From Streptomyces albogriseolus (GTDB lineage: Bacteria; Actinomycetota; Actinomycetes; Streptomycetales; Streptomycetaceae): a DNA stretch of 64,000 nt. Within the stretch, counting starts at the first letter, position 1, and every line of letters starts with the position of its first letter. The stretch covers positions 112,924-176,923 of the forward strand of contig BMVA01000012.1 of assembly GCA_014650475.1 (NCBI GenBank), given 5' to 3'. Made by a program: the position numbers and the translations under genes. The notes below the pieces were generated by a model. That model made no database searches and was not told where the DNA came from. It worked only from the letters and a program-made list of their open reading frames with translations. Of the stretch, positions 36,570-47,910 are shown piece by piece.

Positions 36570-36791
36570 GACGAATTCCCTGGTAGCGGCGGTTGTCGGG
36601 CCGCCCGGGGCCCGCTCGGGCCCGGGCACAGTAGGGGACGCGTACCCGTTCGCCTCTCGCGCAACCCTGCGACGGGGGAGCCTCCCGCGCGGCCCGCCGA
36701 GTCCCTCCGCACCTCGGGGACGGGCCCCCTCCGAACCCCTCCGAGCGGCATGACTATCATATGAGCACCCTCTAGCTCGAAAGATGATGCT

Positions 36792-38237
36792 GTGACTGTC
36801 AACGAAGACTCGTTCACGAACTGGAAGCACCGCGAGGAGATCGCGGAGTCGATGATCCCGATCATCGGGAAGCTGCACCGGGAGCGGGACGTCACCGTCC
36901 TGCTGCACAGCCGCTCCCTGGTGAACAAGTCGGTGGTCAGCATCCTCAAGACGCACCGCTTCGCCCGGCAGATCGCCGGCGAGGAGCTCTCCGTCACCGA
37001 GACCCTGCCGTTCCTCCAGGCGCTCACCACGCTGGACCTCGGCCCCTCGCAGATCGACATCGGCCTGCTCGCGGAGGCCTACCGCGCGGACGACCAGGGC
37101 AAGTCCGTCGCCGAGTTCACCGCCGAGGCCGTCGCCGGCGCGACCGGCGCGCACAAGATCGAGCGCCGCGAACCGCGCGACGTCGTCCTCTACGGCTTCG
37201 GCCGCATCGGCCGTCTCCTCGCCCGGCTGCTGATCGAGAAGTCCGGCTCCGGCAACGGCCTGCGGCTGCGCGCGATCGTCGTCCGCCGGGGCGGCGAGCA
37301 GGACATCGTCAAGCGCGCCTCGCTGCTGCGCCGCGACTCCGTGCACGGCCAGTTCCAGGGCACGATCACCGTCGACGAGGCGAACAGCGCGATCATCGCC
37401 AACGGCAACGTCATCAAGGTCATCTACGCCAACGACCCGGCCGAGATCGACTACACCGCGTACGGCATCGACAACGCGATCCTGATCGACAACACCGGCA
37501 AGTGGCGCGACCGGGAGGGCCTGTCGCAGCACCTGCGGCCCGGCGTCGACAAGGTGGTGCTGACCGCGCCCGGCAAGGGCGACGTGCCGAACATCGTGCA
37601 CGGGGTCAACCACGACACCCTCAAGCCGGACGAGCGCATCCTGTCCTGCGCGTCCTGCACCACCAACGCGATCGTGCCGCCGCTGAAGGCGATGGCGGAC
37701 GAGTACGGCGTGCTGCGCGGCCACGTGGAGACCGTCCACTCGTTCACCAACGACCAGAACCTGCTGGACAACTACCACAAGTCCGAGCGCCGGGGCCGGT
37801 CCGCGCCGCTCAACATGGTGATCACCGAGACCGGCGCCGCGTCGGCCGTCGCCAAGGCGCTGCCCGACCTGAAGGCGCCGATCACCGGCAGCTCCATCCG
37901 TGTGCCGGTGCCGGACGTGTCGATCGCCATCCTCAACCTCCAGCTGGGCCGCGCGGCCGACCGCGAGGAGGTCCTCGACTACCTGCGCAACGTGTCGCTG
38001 ACCTCCCCGCTGAAGCGTCAGATCGACTTCATCAGCGCACCCGACGCGGTCTCCAGCGACTTCATCGGCTCGCGGCACGCGTCGATCGTCGACGCCGGCG
38101 CCCTGAAGGTCGACGGCGACAACGCGATCCTCTACCTCTGGTACGACAACGAGTTCGGCTACTCGTGCCAGGTCGTCCGCGTCGTCCAGTACGTGTCCGG
38201 CGTGGAGTACCCGACGTACCCGGCCCCCGCGGCCTGA
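36792..38237 (+). CDS. Glyceraldehyde-3-phosphate dehydrogenase, long GapB-like form
   Basis: A 481-residue protein. An N-terminal extension of about 130 residues (WKHREEIAESMIPIIGKLHRERDVTVLLHSRSLVNKSVVSILKTHR) precedes a full GAPDH: NAD(P)-binding VVLYGFGRIGRLLARLL, catalytic Cys in SCASCTTNAIVPP, catalytic His in HSFTNDQN and C-terminal WYDNEFGYSCQVV. This size matches the C. glutamicum GapB type (about 480 residues), which works in gluconeogenesis and is NADP-tolerant, rather than the 330-residue glycolytic enzyme. GTG start; TATCAT at 36755-36760 is a likely -10. Confidence 0.92.
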   Translation: MTVNEDSFTNWKHREEIAESMIPIIGKLHRERDVTVLLHSRSLVNKSVVSILKTHRFARQIAGEELSVTETLPFLQALTTLDLGPSQIDIGLLAEAYRADDQGKSVAEFTAEAVAGATGAHKIERREPRDVVLYGFGRIGRLLARLLIEKSGSGNGLRLRAIVVRRGGEQDIVKRASLLRRDSVHGQFQGTITVDEANSAIIANGNVIKVIYANDPAEIDYTAYGIDNAILIDNTGKWRDREGLSQHLRPGVDKVVLTAPGKGDVPNIVHGVNHDTLKPDERILSCASCTTNAIVPPLKAMADEYGVLRGHVETVHSFTNDQNLLDNYHKSERRGRSAPLNMVITETGAASAVAKALPDLKAPITGSSIRVPVPDVSIAILNLQLGRAADREEVLDYLRNVSLTSPLKRQIDFISAPDAVSSDFIGSRHASIVDAGALKVDGDNAILYLWYDNEFGYSCQVVRVVQYVSGVEYPTYPAPAA

Positions 38238-38253
38238 GTCGCGCGCGACGGAC

Positions 38254-38287
38254 GGGGCGGGGCCGGCGAGTTGTCCGGCCCCGCCCC
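38254..38287. terminator. Terminator after the GAPDH gene
   Basis: Perfect 13-bp arms GGGGCGGGGCCGG / CCGGCCCCGCCCC around an 8-nt loop, 17 bp after the stop codon. Confidence 0.8.
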
Positions 38288-38344
38288 GGTCTGCCCGGCT
38301 GACCGGCGGCAAGGGCCAGATCGATAACGATCACCCCGTTCCGG

Positions 38345-38372
38345 TTGAACGGACCGATCCGCTTCCTAGTCT
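38345..38372 (+). promoter_or_regulatory. Leaderless promoter of the helical-repeat protein gene
   Basis: TTGAAC (38345-38350), 16-nt spacer, TAGTCT (38367-38372), then 6 nt to the ATG at 38379. This is the most complete of the leaderless promoters in the window. Confidence 0.65.
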
Positions 38373-38378
38373 TCGGAT

Positions 38379-39344
38379 ATGCCCCTCTTCAGCACGCGCC
38401 CCGGCCGACGTCCCCGCCTCTCCCGTTCTCTCGGGGACGCCCAACTGGCCAAGGTCCTGGGCAAGCTGAGCAAGCGGGGCAGTGGCAAGGCCGCCGACGC
38501 CGATCTGATCGCCGGCCTGCTGGAGGAGACCGGGAGCGACTGGGACCTCCGCGGTCACCGGGTGTCCGTGCTGGCCGCGGCCGCCGCCGGCACGGGCATC
38601 GCCCAAACCTGGCTGGAGCGCGACCCGGACGACGTGGACGCGCTGGTGTTCCACTCCTGGACCACGCTGGTGCGCGCCCTGGAGGAGCGGCGTCTGGAGG
38701 ACACCGACGCGGTGATCTCCCGGTGTCACCGGGCCGCCGAGCTGTGGCCGGAGGACCCGCTGCCCTGGGTGGTCCTGCTCGGCACCGCGCGCGTCGAGCG
38801 GTACGACCACAAGGACGTCGACGCCCTGTGGCGGCAGGCCACCGCCCGCGACCCCTGGAACCGCGAGGCGTTCCTGCAGATGCTCGCCCTGCTGTCGCCC
38901 GAGGAGGGCGGCTCCAGCGCCTCGGTGCTGGACTTCGTCGACGCGGTCCGCACCCGCATCCCGGCCAACGCCCCGTGCGCCGCCGTCGAGCTCACCGCGG
39001 CTGTACGGCAGTACCAGGGGCTGCTCGCGCAGGGCGGGATGCGGGCGATGACCGCGGGCCAGCTCTTCGAGACCGGACACCTGGCGGCGGCCCTGCACCA
39101 GGCCGCGGCGCTGTGGCCGAAGCCGGGGTTCTTCCAGCACGCGGCGGCGCCGGCCGACCTCAACGTCCTGGCGTACGCGCTGTGCGCCGCCGGACGCGCC
39201 GCCGACGCCCATCCCGTGTTCCAGGCCCTCCAGGGCATGGTCACGTCCTGGCCCTGGGATGTCGACGGCCCCGCCCTCCAGCGCTTCGAGCAGCATCTGG
39301 CCAAGTCGGAACGGGGCCGCCAGGGCGGCATCGGCGGTTCGTGA
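38379..39344 (+). CDS. Conserved hypothetical protein, tetratricopeptide-like helical repeats
   Basis: A 321-residue cytoplasmic protein with no signal or membrane segment. It is almost all alpha-helical, with repeated WLERDPDDVDALVFHSWTTLVRA-like units, WPEDPLPWVVLLG and ATARDPWNREAFLQMLALL, spaced like TPR repeats, which usually mediate protein contacts. I do not recognise a named family. It is convergent with the polyketide hydroxylase gene, 30 bp apart, and transcribed alone from a leaderless promoter. Confidence 0.75.
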   Translation: MPLFSTRPGRRPRLSRSLGDAQLAKVLGKLSKRGSGKAADADLIAGLLEETGSDWDLRGHRVSVLAAAAAGTGIAQTWLERDPDDVDALVFHSWTTLVRALEERRLEDTDAVISRCHRAAELWPEDPLPWVVLLGTARVERYDHKDVDALWRQATARDPWNREAFLQMLALLSPEEGGSSASVLDFVDAVRTRIPANAPCAAVELTAAVRQYQGLLAQGGMRAMTAGQLFETGHLAAALHQAAALWPKPGFFQHAAAPADLNVLAYALCAAGRAADAHPVFQALQGMVTSWPWDVDGPALQRFEQHLAKSERGRQGGIGGS

Positions 39345-39374
39345 GCCACGGGTCCGGCGCCCTCGCCGGTCGCC

Positions 39375-41195
39375 TCAGGGACGGCTCAGGATCGTTTCGA
39401 CCGCCTCGCGCAGGGCCTTCGCCGGGTCGGCGGGGCGCGCCGGGTGGCGCCAGGCGACGAAGCCGTCGGGACGGACCAGGACCGCGCCGTCCTCGGTGAT
39501 GCCGTGGGCGCCGGCCCAGTCCGTGTCCGGGTCGGGGGTCAGGTCGGCGTGGGGCCCGTCGCCGATCCGGTACGCGTCGAGCGGTACGGACAGCTGCGCC
39601 GCCACCTCGGAGGCCGCTGCCTGCCAGGGGCCGTTCTCCGCGCTGAGCAGGACCAGCGACCTCTCGTACAGGTCGAGGGTGGAGACGCGGGTGCCGGCGC
39701 GGTCCAGCCAGAGGTGCGGGGCACGGCTGCCGGGCTCGCCGTTCAGCACGACGCCGTCGGGGACGACCGGCGTCGCGGGGTCGGTGCCCAGGACCGCGCC
39801 GCGCGGATAGCGGTAGGCGAGCGCCACGTTGAGGATGCCGCCCTTGCGGCCACCGGGCCCACCGCCACCGGGACCGCCGGGGCCACCGGGGCCGCCGGGG
39901 CCGCCGGGGCCACCGGGACCAGCAGCACCGGGACCACCGGGACGGCCCCCGGGACCTCCTGGGCCGGCGGCACCGGGCCCACCCGGACCACCGGGACCGC
40001 CCCCGGGACCTCCGGGACCGCCAGGCCCGCCGGGCCCGCCCGCGGGCGTGTACCCGGGGTGGCTGTGCTCGCTCGAGCGTGAGGAGGCACGGGCGCCGGT
40101 CGCCTCCGCCACAGGGCGCCGTTCGGCGTCGTAGGACTCCAACAGGCCGGGCCCGGCCCAGCCGCCGAGCACGGCGGCCAGCTTCCAGGCGAGGTTGTGG
40201 GCGTCCTGGATGCCGGTGTTGGAGCCGAACGCCCCGGTCGGCGACATCTCGTGGGCCGAGTCCCCGGCCAGGAACACCCGGCCCTGTCCGTACCGTTCGG
40301 CGACCCGCTCGGCGGCGTGCCAGGCGGCCCGGCCGGTGATCTTCACGTCGAGGTCCGGCACGCCGACGGCCTTGCGGATGTGGGCGACGCACCGCTCGTC
40401 GGTGAACGACTCGAGGGTCTCGCCGTGCTCGGGGTGCCAGGGGGCGTGGAACACCCAGTTCTCCCGGTTGTCGACCGGCAGCAGGGCGCCGTCCGCCTCC
40501 GGGTTGGTGAGGTAGCAGATGATGAACCGCCGGTCCCCGACGTAGCCGGCGAGGTCACGCGAGCTGAACGTGAGGCTCACGTTGTGGAACAGGTCGCCCG
40601 GACCCTTCTGCCCGATGCCCAGCGCCTCACGCACGGGGCTGCGCGGGCCGTCGGCGGCGACGAGGTAGTCCGCCCGGATCCTGGTGTGCTCACCGGTCTC
40701 CCGGCTCTTGACCAGCGCCGTCACGCCCTCCGCGTCCTGCTCGAAGGACAGCATCTCCGTCCCGAAGCGCAGGTCCCCGCCGAGCTCCCGGGCTCCCTCG
40801 AGAATCACCGGCTCGAGGTCGTTCTGGCTGCACAGGCACCACCCGGCGGGGCTGAAGCGGGCGATGCCGCCGCCCGGGTCGATCTCCTGGAGCAGCCACT
40901 CCCCCTCGTCGCCCACCAGGCTCGGGGTCTGCAGGATGCCGTGGTTGTCCGCCAGGGTCGACGCCGCCCGGCCGATGCGCTGCTCAAGACCGGCCGTCCG
41001 GAACAGCTCCATGGTGCGCACGTTGTTCCCCCGTCCGCGGGGGTGGTGCGACGTGCCCGCGTGGCGTTCGACGAGCGTGTGCGGCACGCCGAGGCGTCCC
41101 AGGAACAGGGACATGGACAGGCCCACCAGGGAGCCGCCGACGATGAGGACCGGCGTGCGGTGATCCGCCCGGCCGGCCGTATCCGATCGATGCAT
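39375..41195 (-). CDS. FAD-dependent polyketide hydroxylase of the spore pigment cluster (WhiE ORFVIII-like), with collagen-like insert
   Basis: A 606-residue aromatic hydroxylase. FAD domain about 14-370 with VLIVGGSLVGLSMSLFLGRLG (GxGxxG-like), RGRGNNVRTMEL, YLVAADGPRSPVRE and GRVFLAGDSAHEMSPTGAFGSNTGIQDAHNLAWKLA. The C-terminal thioredoxin-like domain (about 454-606) is typical of PHBH-type polyketide hydroxylases. Between them, residues 386-452 are nearly pure Gly-Gly-Pro repeats. GGAGG precedes the ATG at 7 nt. It is divergent from the whiE operon exactly as whiE ORFVIII is in S. coelicolor. It presumably tailors the spore pigment by NADPH- and oxygen-dependent hydroxylation. Confidence 0.92.
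   Translation of the reverse strand: MHRSDTAGRADHRTPVLIVGGSLVGLSMSLFLGRLGVPHTLVERHAGTSHHPRGRGNNVRTMELFRTAGLEQRIGRAASTLADNHGILQTPSLVGDEGEWLLQEIDPGGGIARFSPAGWCLCSQNDLEPVILEGARELGGDLRFGTEMLSFEQDAEGVTALVKSRETGEHTRIRADYLVAADGPRSPVREALGIGQKGPGDLFHNVSLTFSSRDLAGYVGDRRFIICYLTNPEADGALLPVDNRENWVFHAPWHPEHGETLESFTDERCVAHIRKAVGVPDLDVKITGRAAWHAAERVAERYGQGRVFLAGDSAHEMSPTGAFGSNTGIQDAHNLAWKLAAVLGGWAGPGLLESYDAERRPVAEATGARASSRSSEHSHPGYTPAGGPGGPGGPGGPGGGPGGPGGPGAAGPGGPGGRPGGPGAAGPGGPGGPGGPGGPGGPGGGGPGGRKGGILNVALAYRYPRGAVLGTDPATPVVPDGVVLNGEPGSRAPHLWLDRAGTRVSTLDLYERSLVLLSAENGPWQAAASEVAAQLSVPLDAYRIGDGPHADLTPDPDTDWAGAHGITEDGAVLVRPDGFVAWRHPARPADPAKALREAVETILSRP
39840..40040 (-). repeat. Gly-Gly-Pro (collagen-like) coding repeat in the pigment hydroxylase
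   Basis: About 67 codons encode GGPGGPGG-type triplets interrupted by AA and R residues, between the FAD and C-terminal domains. The DNA is a degenerate 9-nt repeat with high GC content and is a probable slippage hot spot. The length must be checked in raw reads because such tracts are prone to assembly error. Confidence 0.9.
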
Positions 41196-41428
41196 TGAAA
41201 CGCCTCCAGCGTCGCCCTCGACGGGCTGTGGAAAGGGACGCCCCATTTCATCCCCGGTACCGGGGAGTTCGCGTCCCGGCGGCACCCGTATGACACGCGG
41301 TTCACCCACCTGCCCCGTGTCGCTCGCGCGCACCGGAAGGTCGCGTCAACGATCGACACATGGCGACCCCGGCCCTCCGGACACGGCGGTCGTTCCTGAC
41401 CTTCCGACCAAGAGGAGAGGTGCGCCGG
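41196..41428. promoter_or_regulatory. Divergent regulatory region of the spore pigment cluster
   Basis: The 233 bp between the hydroxylase and the first operon gene hold no gene. Near the centre, TCCCCGGTACCGGGGA at 41251-41266 is a perfect 16-bp palindrome. In S. coelicolor this region carries two developmentally controlled promoters, one depending on a late sigma factor; I could not place their -10/-35 sequences with confidence. Confidence 0.55.
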
Positions 41429-42553
41429 ATGACCAAGTCGGCACGCATTTCGCAGTCGGCGTTCGACGGCTCGAGGCTGCGGGTGATCCTGCTGCTCGAC
41501 CTGTACGAGGGCGCCCAGGAGCAGTTCCTCGACGCGTACGAGCACATGCGCAACACGGTCGCGTCCGTTCCCGGTCACATCAGTGACCAACTGTGCCAGT
41601 CGATCGAGAACCCCTCGCAGTGGCTCATCACCAGCGAGTGGGAGAGCGCCCTGCCGTTCCTCGACTGGGTGAACAGCGAGGAGCACATCCAGATCGTCCG
41701 GCCGATGCACAGCTGCGTCCGCGACACCCGGTCGATGCGCTACAGCGTCCTGCGTGAGACCCGCCCGGAGCAGCCGCTCACTCCCGAGGCGGCGCGGGCG
41801 AACCTGCAGACGGCGGCCCGCGTGGGCGCCGGCCGGACCCGTCACGCGCTCACCTTCACCGTCAAGCCCGGCTCCGAGTCCAAGGTCGTGGACATCCTGG
41901 CCAACTACGACGCGCCGGAGCCACGGATCAACGGCACCACGCGCCTGCACCGCACCTCTCTCTTCATGCACGGCAACCGCGTGGTGCGGGCCGTGGAGGT
42001 GGAGGGCGATCTGCTGGCCACCCTGTGCCACGTGGCCGCACAGCCCGAGGTCCAGGCCGTGGAAGAGGCCATCAACCCCTATCTCGAGCAGGACCGGGAC
42101 CTGTCCGACCCCGACTCCGCGCGGGTGTTCTTCACCCGGGCGGCGCTCCCGGCGATGCAGCACGTGGAGGCCGGCCGCCCGGAACCCGCCGGTCTGCGGC
42201 GGCACATGCTCTACTACCCGGCCGTGGCGGGCCACGGGCTGGAGATGGCCCGGTTCCTCGCCCGGCAGGACGAGGACGCGGCGAACGACCCGGACAGCCT
42301 GGTGTACGCGAGCACCGTCTTTCAGCGTCACGACGTCGTGACCCGCATGATCGACGTCACGGGCGAACTCGATCTCGACCCGCTCTCCGCCCTCGGCATC
42401 AAGGGCCAGGGCAAGGCCGCCGAGCTGGAGCGTCTGCTGGACGGCGCCGCGATCGGCGTCGAGGGCTCTCTGGACTCGGAGCGCACCCTGCACCGGCTTC
42501 TGGCGCACGCCGACATGATGCCCGTCACCGACCGCGTCTCGGCGGACTCCTGA
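41429..42553 (+). CDS. Spore pigment protein WhiE ORFI-like (SchA/CurD domain)
   Basis: A 374-residue protein homologous to the first gene of spore-pigment and curamycin-type clusters. Residues about 15-110 form an antibiotic-biosynthesis-monooxygenase-like dimeric alpha/beta barrel unit ([37 protein letters not shown]...[16 protein letters not shown]). A second such unit follows (about 140-230), then the SchA/CurD C-terminal domain. Exact chemistry is unknown; it may shape or oxidise the polyketide. The ATG at 41429 is chosen over the upstream in-frame ATG at 41360 because AGAGGAGAGG lies 8 nt before it. Confidence 0.88.
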   Translation: MTKSARISQSAFDGSRLRVILLLDLYEGAQEQFLDAYEHMRNTVASVPGHISDQLCQSIENPSQWLITSEWESALPFLDWVNSEEHIQIVRPMHSCVRDTRSMRYSVLRETRPEQPLTPEAARANLQTAARVGAGRTRHALTFTVKPGSESKVVDILANYDAPEPRINGTTRLHRTSLFMHGNRVVRAVEVEGDLLATLCHVAAQPEVQAVEEAINPYLEQDRDLSDPDSARVFFTRAALPAMQHVEAGRPEPAGLRRHMLYYPAVAGHGLEMARFLARQDEDAANDPDSLVYASTVFQRHDVVTRMIDVTGELDLDPLSALGIKGQGKAAELERLLDGAAIGVEGSLDSERTLHRLLAHADMMPVTDRVSADS

Positions 42554-42623
42554 CGCCGACCGTGGCGACGTCCGCGGCCGTGTCCGGCCCCGACGTCGCC
42601 GCTCCCACCCGGAGGTATCAACC

Positions 42624-43091
42624 ATGTCCAAGCAGCACCCACGCATCGTGGATCTGAGCGAGACGGAACCCAACCGACGGCGCGGAGGTGACCTCAGGAC
42701 CTTGCTCACGCCGGCCACTGTGGGCTCCACCAGCGGCTTCATGGGGCTGGCCATCATCAAGCCCGGCGAGCGGATCGGCGAGCACTACCACCCGTACTCC
42801 GAGGAGTTCGTGTACGTCGTCAGCGGTGCGCTCGAGGTGGACCTGGACGGCGAGCCGTTCGCGCTCCGCGCCGAGCAGGGGCTGATGATCCCGGTCGACA
42901 TGCGGCACCGCTTCCGCAACGTCGGCGACGAGGAGGCCCGCATGGTGTTCCACCTGGGTCCCCTGGCCCCCCACCCGAGCCTCGGGCACGTCGACACGGA
43001 GGAGACCGAAAGCGCTCTGTCCGGGCCGCAGTTGACGGTGGGCGGGCCGGACGCGGGCCGGACGGCCGAGCCGAGCGAGGTCATAAAATGA
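42624..43091 (+). CDS. Cupin-domain spore pigment protein (WhiE ORFII-like)
   Basis: A 155-residue single-cupin protein. Metal-site motifs are [21 protein letters not shown] (the His-x-His...Glu set of cupin motif 1) and [23 protein letters not shown] (motif 2 His). In aromatic polyketide clusters such cupins are proposed to help cyclisation or oxygenation. Its stop overlaps the ketosynthase start by 4 nt (ATGA). Confidence 0.88.
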   Translation: MSKQHPRIVDLSETEPNRRRGGDLRTLLTPATVGSTSGFMGLAIIKPGERIGEHYHPYSEEFVYVVSGALEVDLDGEPFALRAEQGLMIPVDMRHRFRNVGDEEARMVFHLGPLAPHPSLGHVDTEETESALSGPQLTVGGPDAGRTAEPSEVIK

Positions 43092-44352
43092 CCCGGCGGG
43101 TGGCCGTCACCGGTACAGGTGTGGTCGCTCCCGGCGGCATCGGGGCGACGGCGTTCTGGGACCTGCTGGCCGCAGGCCGCACCGCGACCCGCGGCATCAC
43201 CCTGTTCGACCCGGCGGGCCTGCGCTCGCGCATCGCCGCCGAGTGCGACTTCGACCCGTTCGAGCACGGCCTGGACGCGGACCTGTGCCAGCACGCCGAC
43301 CGCTACATCCAGTTCGCCGTGGTCGCGGCCCGGGAGGCGGTACGGCAGTCCGGGCTCGACACCGGGTCCCTGGACCCGTGGCGCACCGCGGTGTCGCTGG
43401 GCAGCGCGGTCGGCGGGACGACCCGGCTGGAACACGACTACGTGCTGGTCAGCGAGAGCGGCCGGCGCTGGGACGTGGACCACACCAAGGCGGAGCCCCA
43501 GCTGCACCTGGCGTTCTCGCCGAGCACCCTCGCCTCCACGGTGGCCGAGCAGTTCGGCGCGCGGGGCCCGGTGCAGACGGTGTCCACCGGCTGCACCTCC
43601 GGACTCGACGCGGTCGGCTACGCCTTCCACACCGTCGCCGAGGGCCGGGCGGACGTCTGCATCGCGGGGGCGTCGGACTCGCCGATCTCCCCGATCACGA
43701 TGGCCTGCTTCGACGCCATCAAGGCGACGTCGCCCAACAACGACGACGCCGAGCACGCGTCGCGGCCGTTCGACGCCCACCGCGACGGGTTCGTGATGGG
43801 CGAGGGCGCGGCGGTGCTGGTGCTGGAGGAGTACGAGCACGCGCGGGCGCGCGGCGCGGACATCCTCTGCGAGATCAGCGGCTACGCCACCTACGGCAAC
43901 GCCTACCACATGACCGGCCTGACCAGCGAGGGCCTGGAGATGGCCCGCGCCATCGACACCACCCTCGACCAGGCCCGGATCGATCCCACCCTGATCGACT
44001 ACGTCAACGCGCACGGTTCCGGCACCCGGCAGAACGACCGGCACGAGACGGCCGCGGTGAAGCGGTCGCTGGGGGCGCACGCGTACGAGACGCCCATGAG
44101 CTCCATCAAGTCGATGGTGGGGCACTCCCTCGGCGCCATCGGCGCGATCGAGGTGGTCGCCTGCGTGCTCGCGCTGCAGCACCAGGTCGTGCCGCCGACG
44201 GCGAACTACGAGACCCCCGACCCGGAGTGCGACCTGGACTACGTGCCGCGCACCGCCCGCCCGCGGAAGCTGGAGCACGTGCTCTCCGTCGGCAGCGGGT
44301 TCGGCGGTTTCCAGTCCGCGGTGCTGCTGTCCGGTACGGGCGGGAGGACACG

Positions 44353-44356
<4 letters not shown>
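43088..44356 (+). CDS. Type II polyketide ketosynthase alpha (spore pigment minimal PKS)
   Basis: A 422-residue beta-ketoacyl synthase. Catalytic Cys169 lies in [11 protein letters not shown], and the two catalytic histidines in [12 protein letters not shown] and [11 protein letters not shown]. The full length and the position of Cys match actinorhodin-type KS-alpha. With the chain length factor and acyl carrier protein it condenses malonyl units; spore pigment systems usually make a long (24-carbon class) chain. Overlaps both neighbours by 4 nt. Confidence 0.95.
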
Positions 44357-46369
<2,013 letters not shown>

Positions 46370-46403
46370 GCACCGGTCCCTGCGGGGACCCGGAAGGAAT
46401 CCC

Positions 46404-46739
46404 ATGCACCACGCCCTGATCGTCGCCCGGATGAAGCCCGGTTCGGCGCCGGACATCGCCGACGTGTTCGCCGCGTCGGACCGGGGTGAGCTCCCTCACC
46501 TGGTCGGCGTCAGCCGGCGCCGTCTCTTCCAGTTCGGGGACGACGTGTACCTGCACCTCATCGAGTCGGAGCAGGACCCGGCGCCCGCCATCGCGAAGGT
46601 GGCCTCGCACCCCGAGTTCCGCCGCATCAGCCAGGAGCTGGAGGCGTACGTCAGCCCGTACGACCCGGCCACGTGGCGCGGCCCGAAGGACGCCATGGCG
46701 CAGTGCTTCTACCGTTGGGAGCGCGGCGCCGGCTCCTGA
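46404..46739 (+). CDS. TcmI-type polyketide cyclase (WhiE ORFVII-like)
   Basis: A 111-residue dimeric alpha/beta-barrel cyclase: MHHALIVARMKPGSAPDIADVF, GVSRRRLFQFGDDVYLHLIESEQD and KDAMAQCFYRWERG. TcmI catalyses late ring closure of linear aromatic polyketides. GGAAGGAA ribosome site. Last gene of the rightward pigment operon before a strong terminator. Confidence 0.92.
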   Translation: MHHALIVARMKPGSAPDIADVFAASDRGELPHLVGVSRRRLFQFGDDVYLHLIESEQDPAPAIAKVASHPEFRRISQELEAYVSPYDPATWRGPKDAMAQCFYRWERGAGS

Positions 46740-46760
46740 GCCGCCGCACTCGGGACACCG

Positions 46761-46813
46761 CACCACGAGGCCGCCGGTTCCGCGTCAGTCGCGGAGCCGG
46801 CGGCCTCGTGGTG
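46761..46813. terminator. Strong bidirectional terminator between pigment operon and O-methyltransferase
   Basis: A 24-bp stem with one mismatch (arms CACCACGAGGCCGCCGG... and ...CCGGCGGCCTCGTGGTG) around a 5-nt loop, placed between the convergent stops. It would end transcripts from both sides. Confidence 0.85.
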
Positions 46814-46832
46814 TGCGCCCGTGCGTGGGGGA

Positions 46833-47861
46833 TCAGCCGGGGACGGTGCACTCGAAGGCGTGCAGATACGGGTTGACCGGGCGGATCTCGCCGATGACCA
46901 GGCCCGCGCCGGTGAGCCGGTCCACCATGCTCTGCCGGGTGTGCTTGGCGCCCCCGACGTTCAGGAGCAGCAGCAGGTCCATGGCGGTGGTGAAGCGCAT
47001 GGACGGGGTGTCGTCGACGAGGTTCTCGATCACTACGACGCGGGCCTCGGGGCGCGCCGAGCGGCGGATGGCGGCGAGCACGCGGCGGGTGCTGTCGTCG
47101 TCCCACTCCAGTACGTTCTTGATGATGTACACGTCCGCCTCGACGGGGACGTCCTCGCGGCAGTCGCCGGCCACGACGCGGGCCCGGTCGGCGAGCGCGC
47201 CGCCGTCCCGCAGCCGGGGGTCGGCGTTCTCGACGACGCCCGGCAGGTCGAGCAGCGTGCCCCTCAGGCGGGGGTGCTTCTCCAGAAGGCTGGCCAGGAC
47301 GTGCCCCTGGCCGCCGCCGATGTCCACGACGGAGTCGGCGTCGTCCAGGTCGAGCAGCCGGGCGACGTCCCGCGCGGACTGCTCGCTGGAGGTGGTCATG
47401 GCCCGGTTGAAGACATGGGCGGACTCGGGCGCCGACTCGTTGAGGTAGGTGAAGAACTCCTGGTCGTACACCTCCTCGAAGACGTTGCCGCCGGTGCGCA
47501 CCGCCTCGTCCAGCCGCGGCCAGACGTTCCAGGTCCAGGGCTCGGTGCACCACAGGGCGATGTAGCGCAGGCTGTGCGGGTCGTCCTCGCGCAGCAGCCG
47601 GGACATCTCGGTGTGCTCGAAGGTGCCGTCGGGGTTCTCGGTGAAGACGCCCTGGCACGACAGCGCGCGCAGCAGCCGCCGCAGGGTGTGCGGCTGGGTC
47701 TTCACCGCCGCCGCCAGGTCGTCGACGGTCATGGGGCTGTCGTCCAGCGCGTCGGGCACGCCCAGACGGACGGCCGCGCGTACGGCGGCCGCGCACGCCG
47801 CTCCGAATACGAGCTCCCTCAGCCGCATGGGCGGCGGGGGAGCCGGATCAACGGTGGTCAT
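46833..47861 (-). CDS. SAM-dependent O-methyltransferase, probably pigment tailoring
   Basis: A 342-residue methyltransferase of the O-methyltransf_2 family (TcmN C-terminal/TcmO, DnrK type). N-terminal dimerisation helices (LRELVFGAACAAAVRAAVRLGVPDAL), winged-helix-like part (QPHTLRRLLRALSCQGVF), SAM site VVDIGGGQGHVLASLLEKHP, and DVYIIKNVLEWDDD for the catalytic His/Asp region, where Glu replaces the usual histidine-proximal motif. Placed convergent with the whiE operon. Canonical whiE of S. coelicolor has no such gene adjacent as far as I recall, so this strain may make an O-methylated pigment. Confidence 0.88.
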   Translation of the reverse strand: MTTVDPAPPPPMRLRELVFGAACAAAVRAAVRLGVPDALDDSPMTVDDLAAAVKTQPHTLRRLLRALSCQGVFTENPDGTFEHTEMSRLLREDDPHSLRYIALWCTEPWTWNVWPRLDEAVRTGGNVFEEVYDQEFFTYLNESAPESAHVFNRAMTTSSEQSARDVARLLDLDDADSVVDIGGGQGHVLASLLEKHPRLRGTLLDLPGVVENADPRLRDGGALADRARVVAGDCREDVPVEADVYIIKNVLEWDDDSTRRVLAAIRRSARPEARVVVIENLVDDTPSMRFTTAMDLLLLLNVGGAKHTRQSMVDRLTGAGLVIGEIRPVNPYLHAFECTVPG

Positions 47862-47910
47862 CCGTTGCCTCGCTTCTGCTGTTGCGCCGTGGATGGGGCA
47901 GGTCGGTCGG

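Noticed and set aside
39829-40134. Proline-rich rightward frame opposite the hydroxylase repeat
   Set aside because: It is simply the antisense reading of the Gly-Gly-Pro tract, without a start signal.
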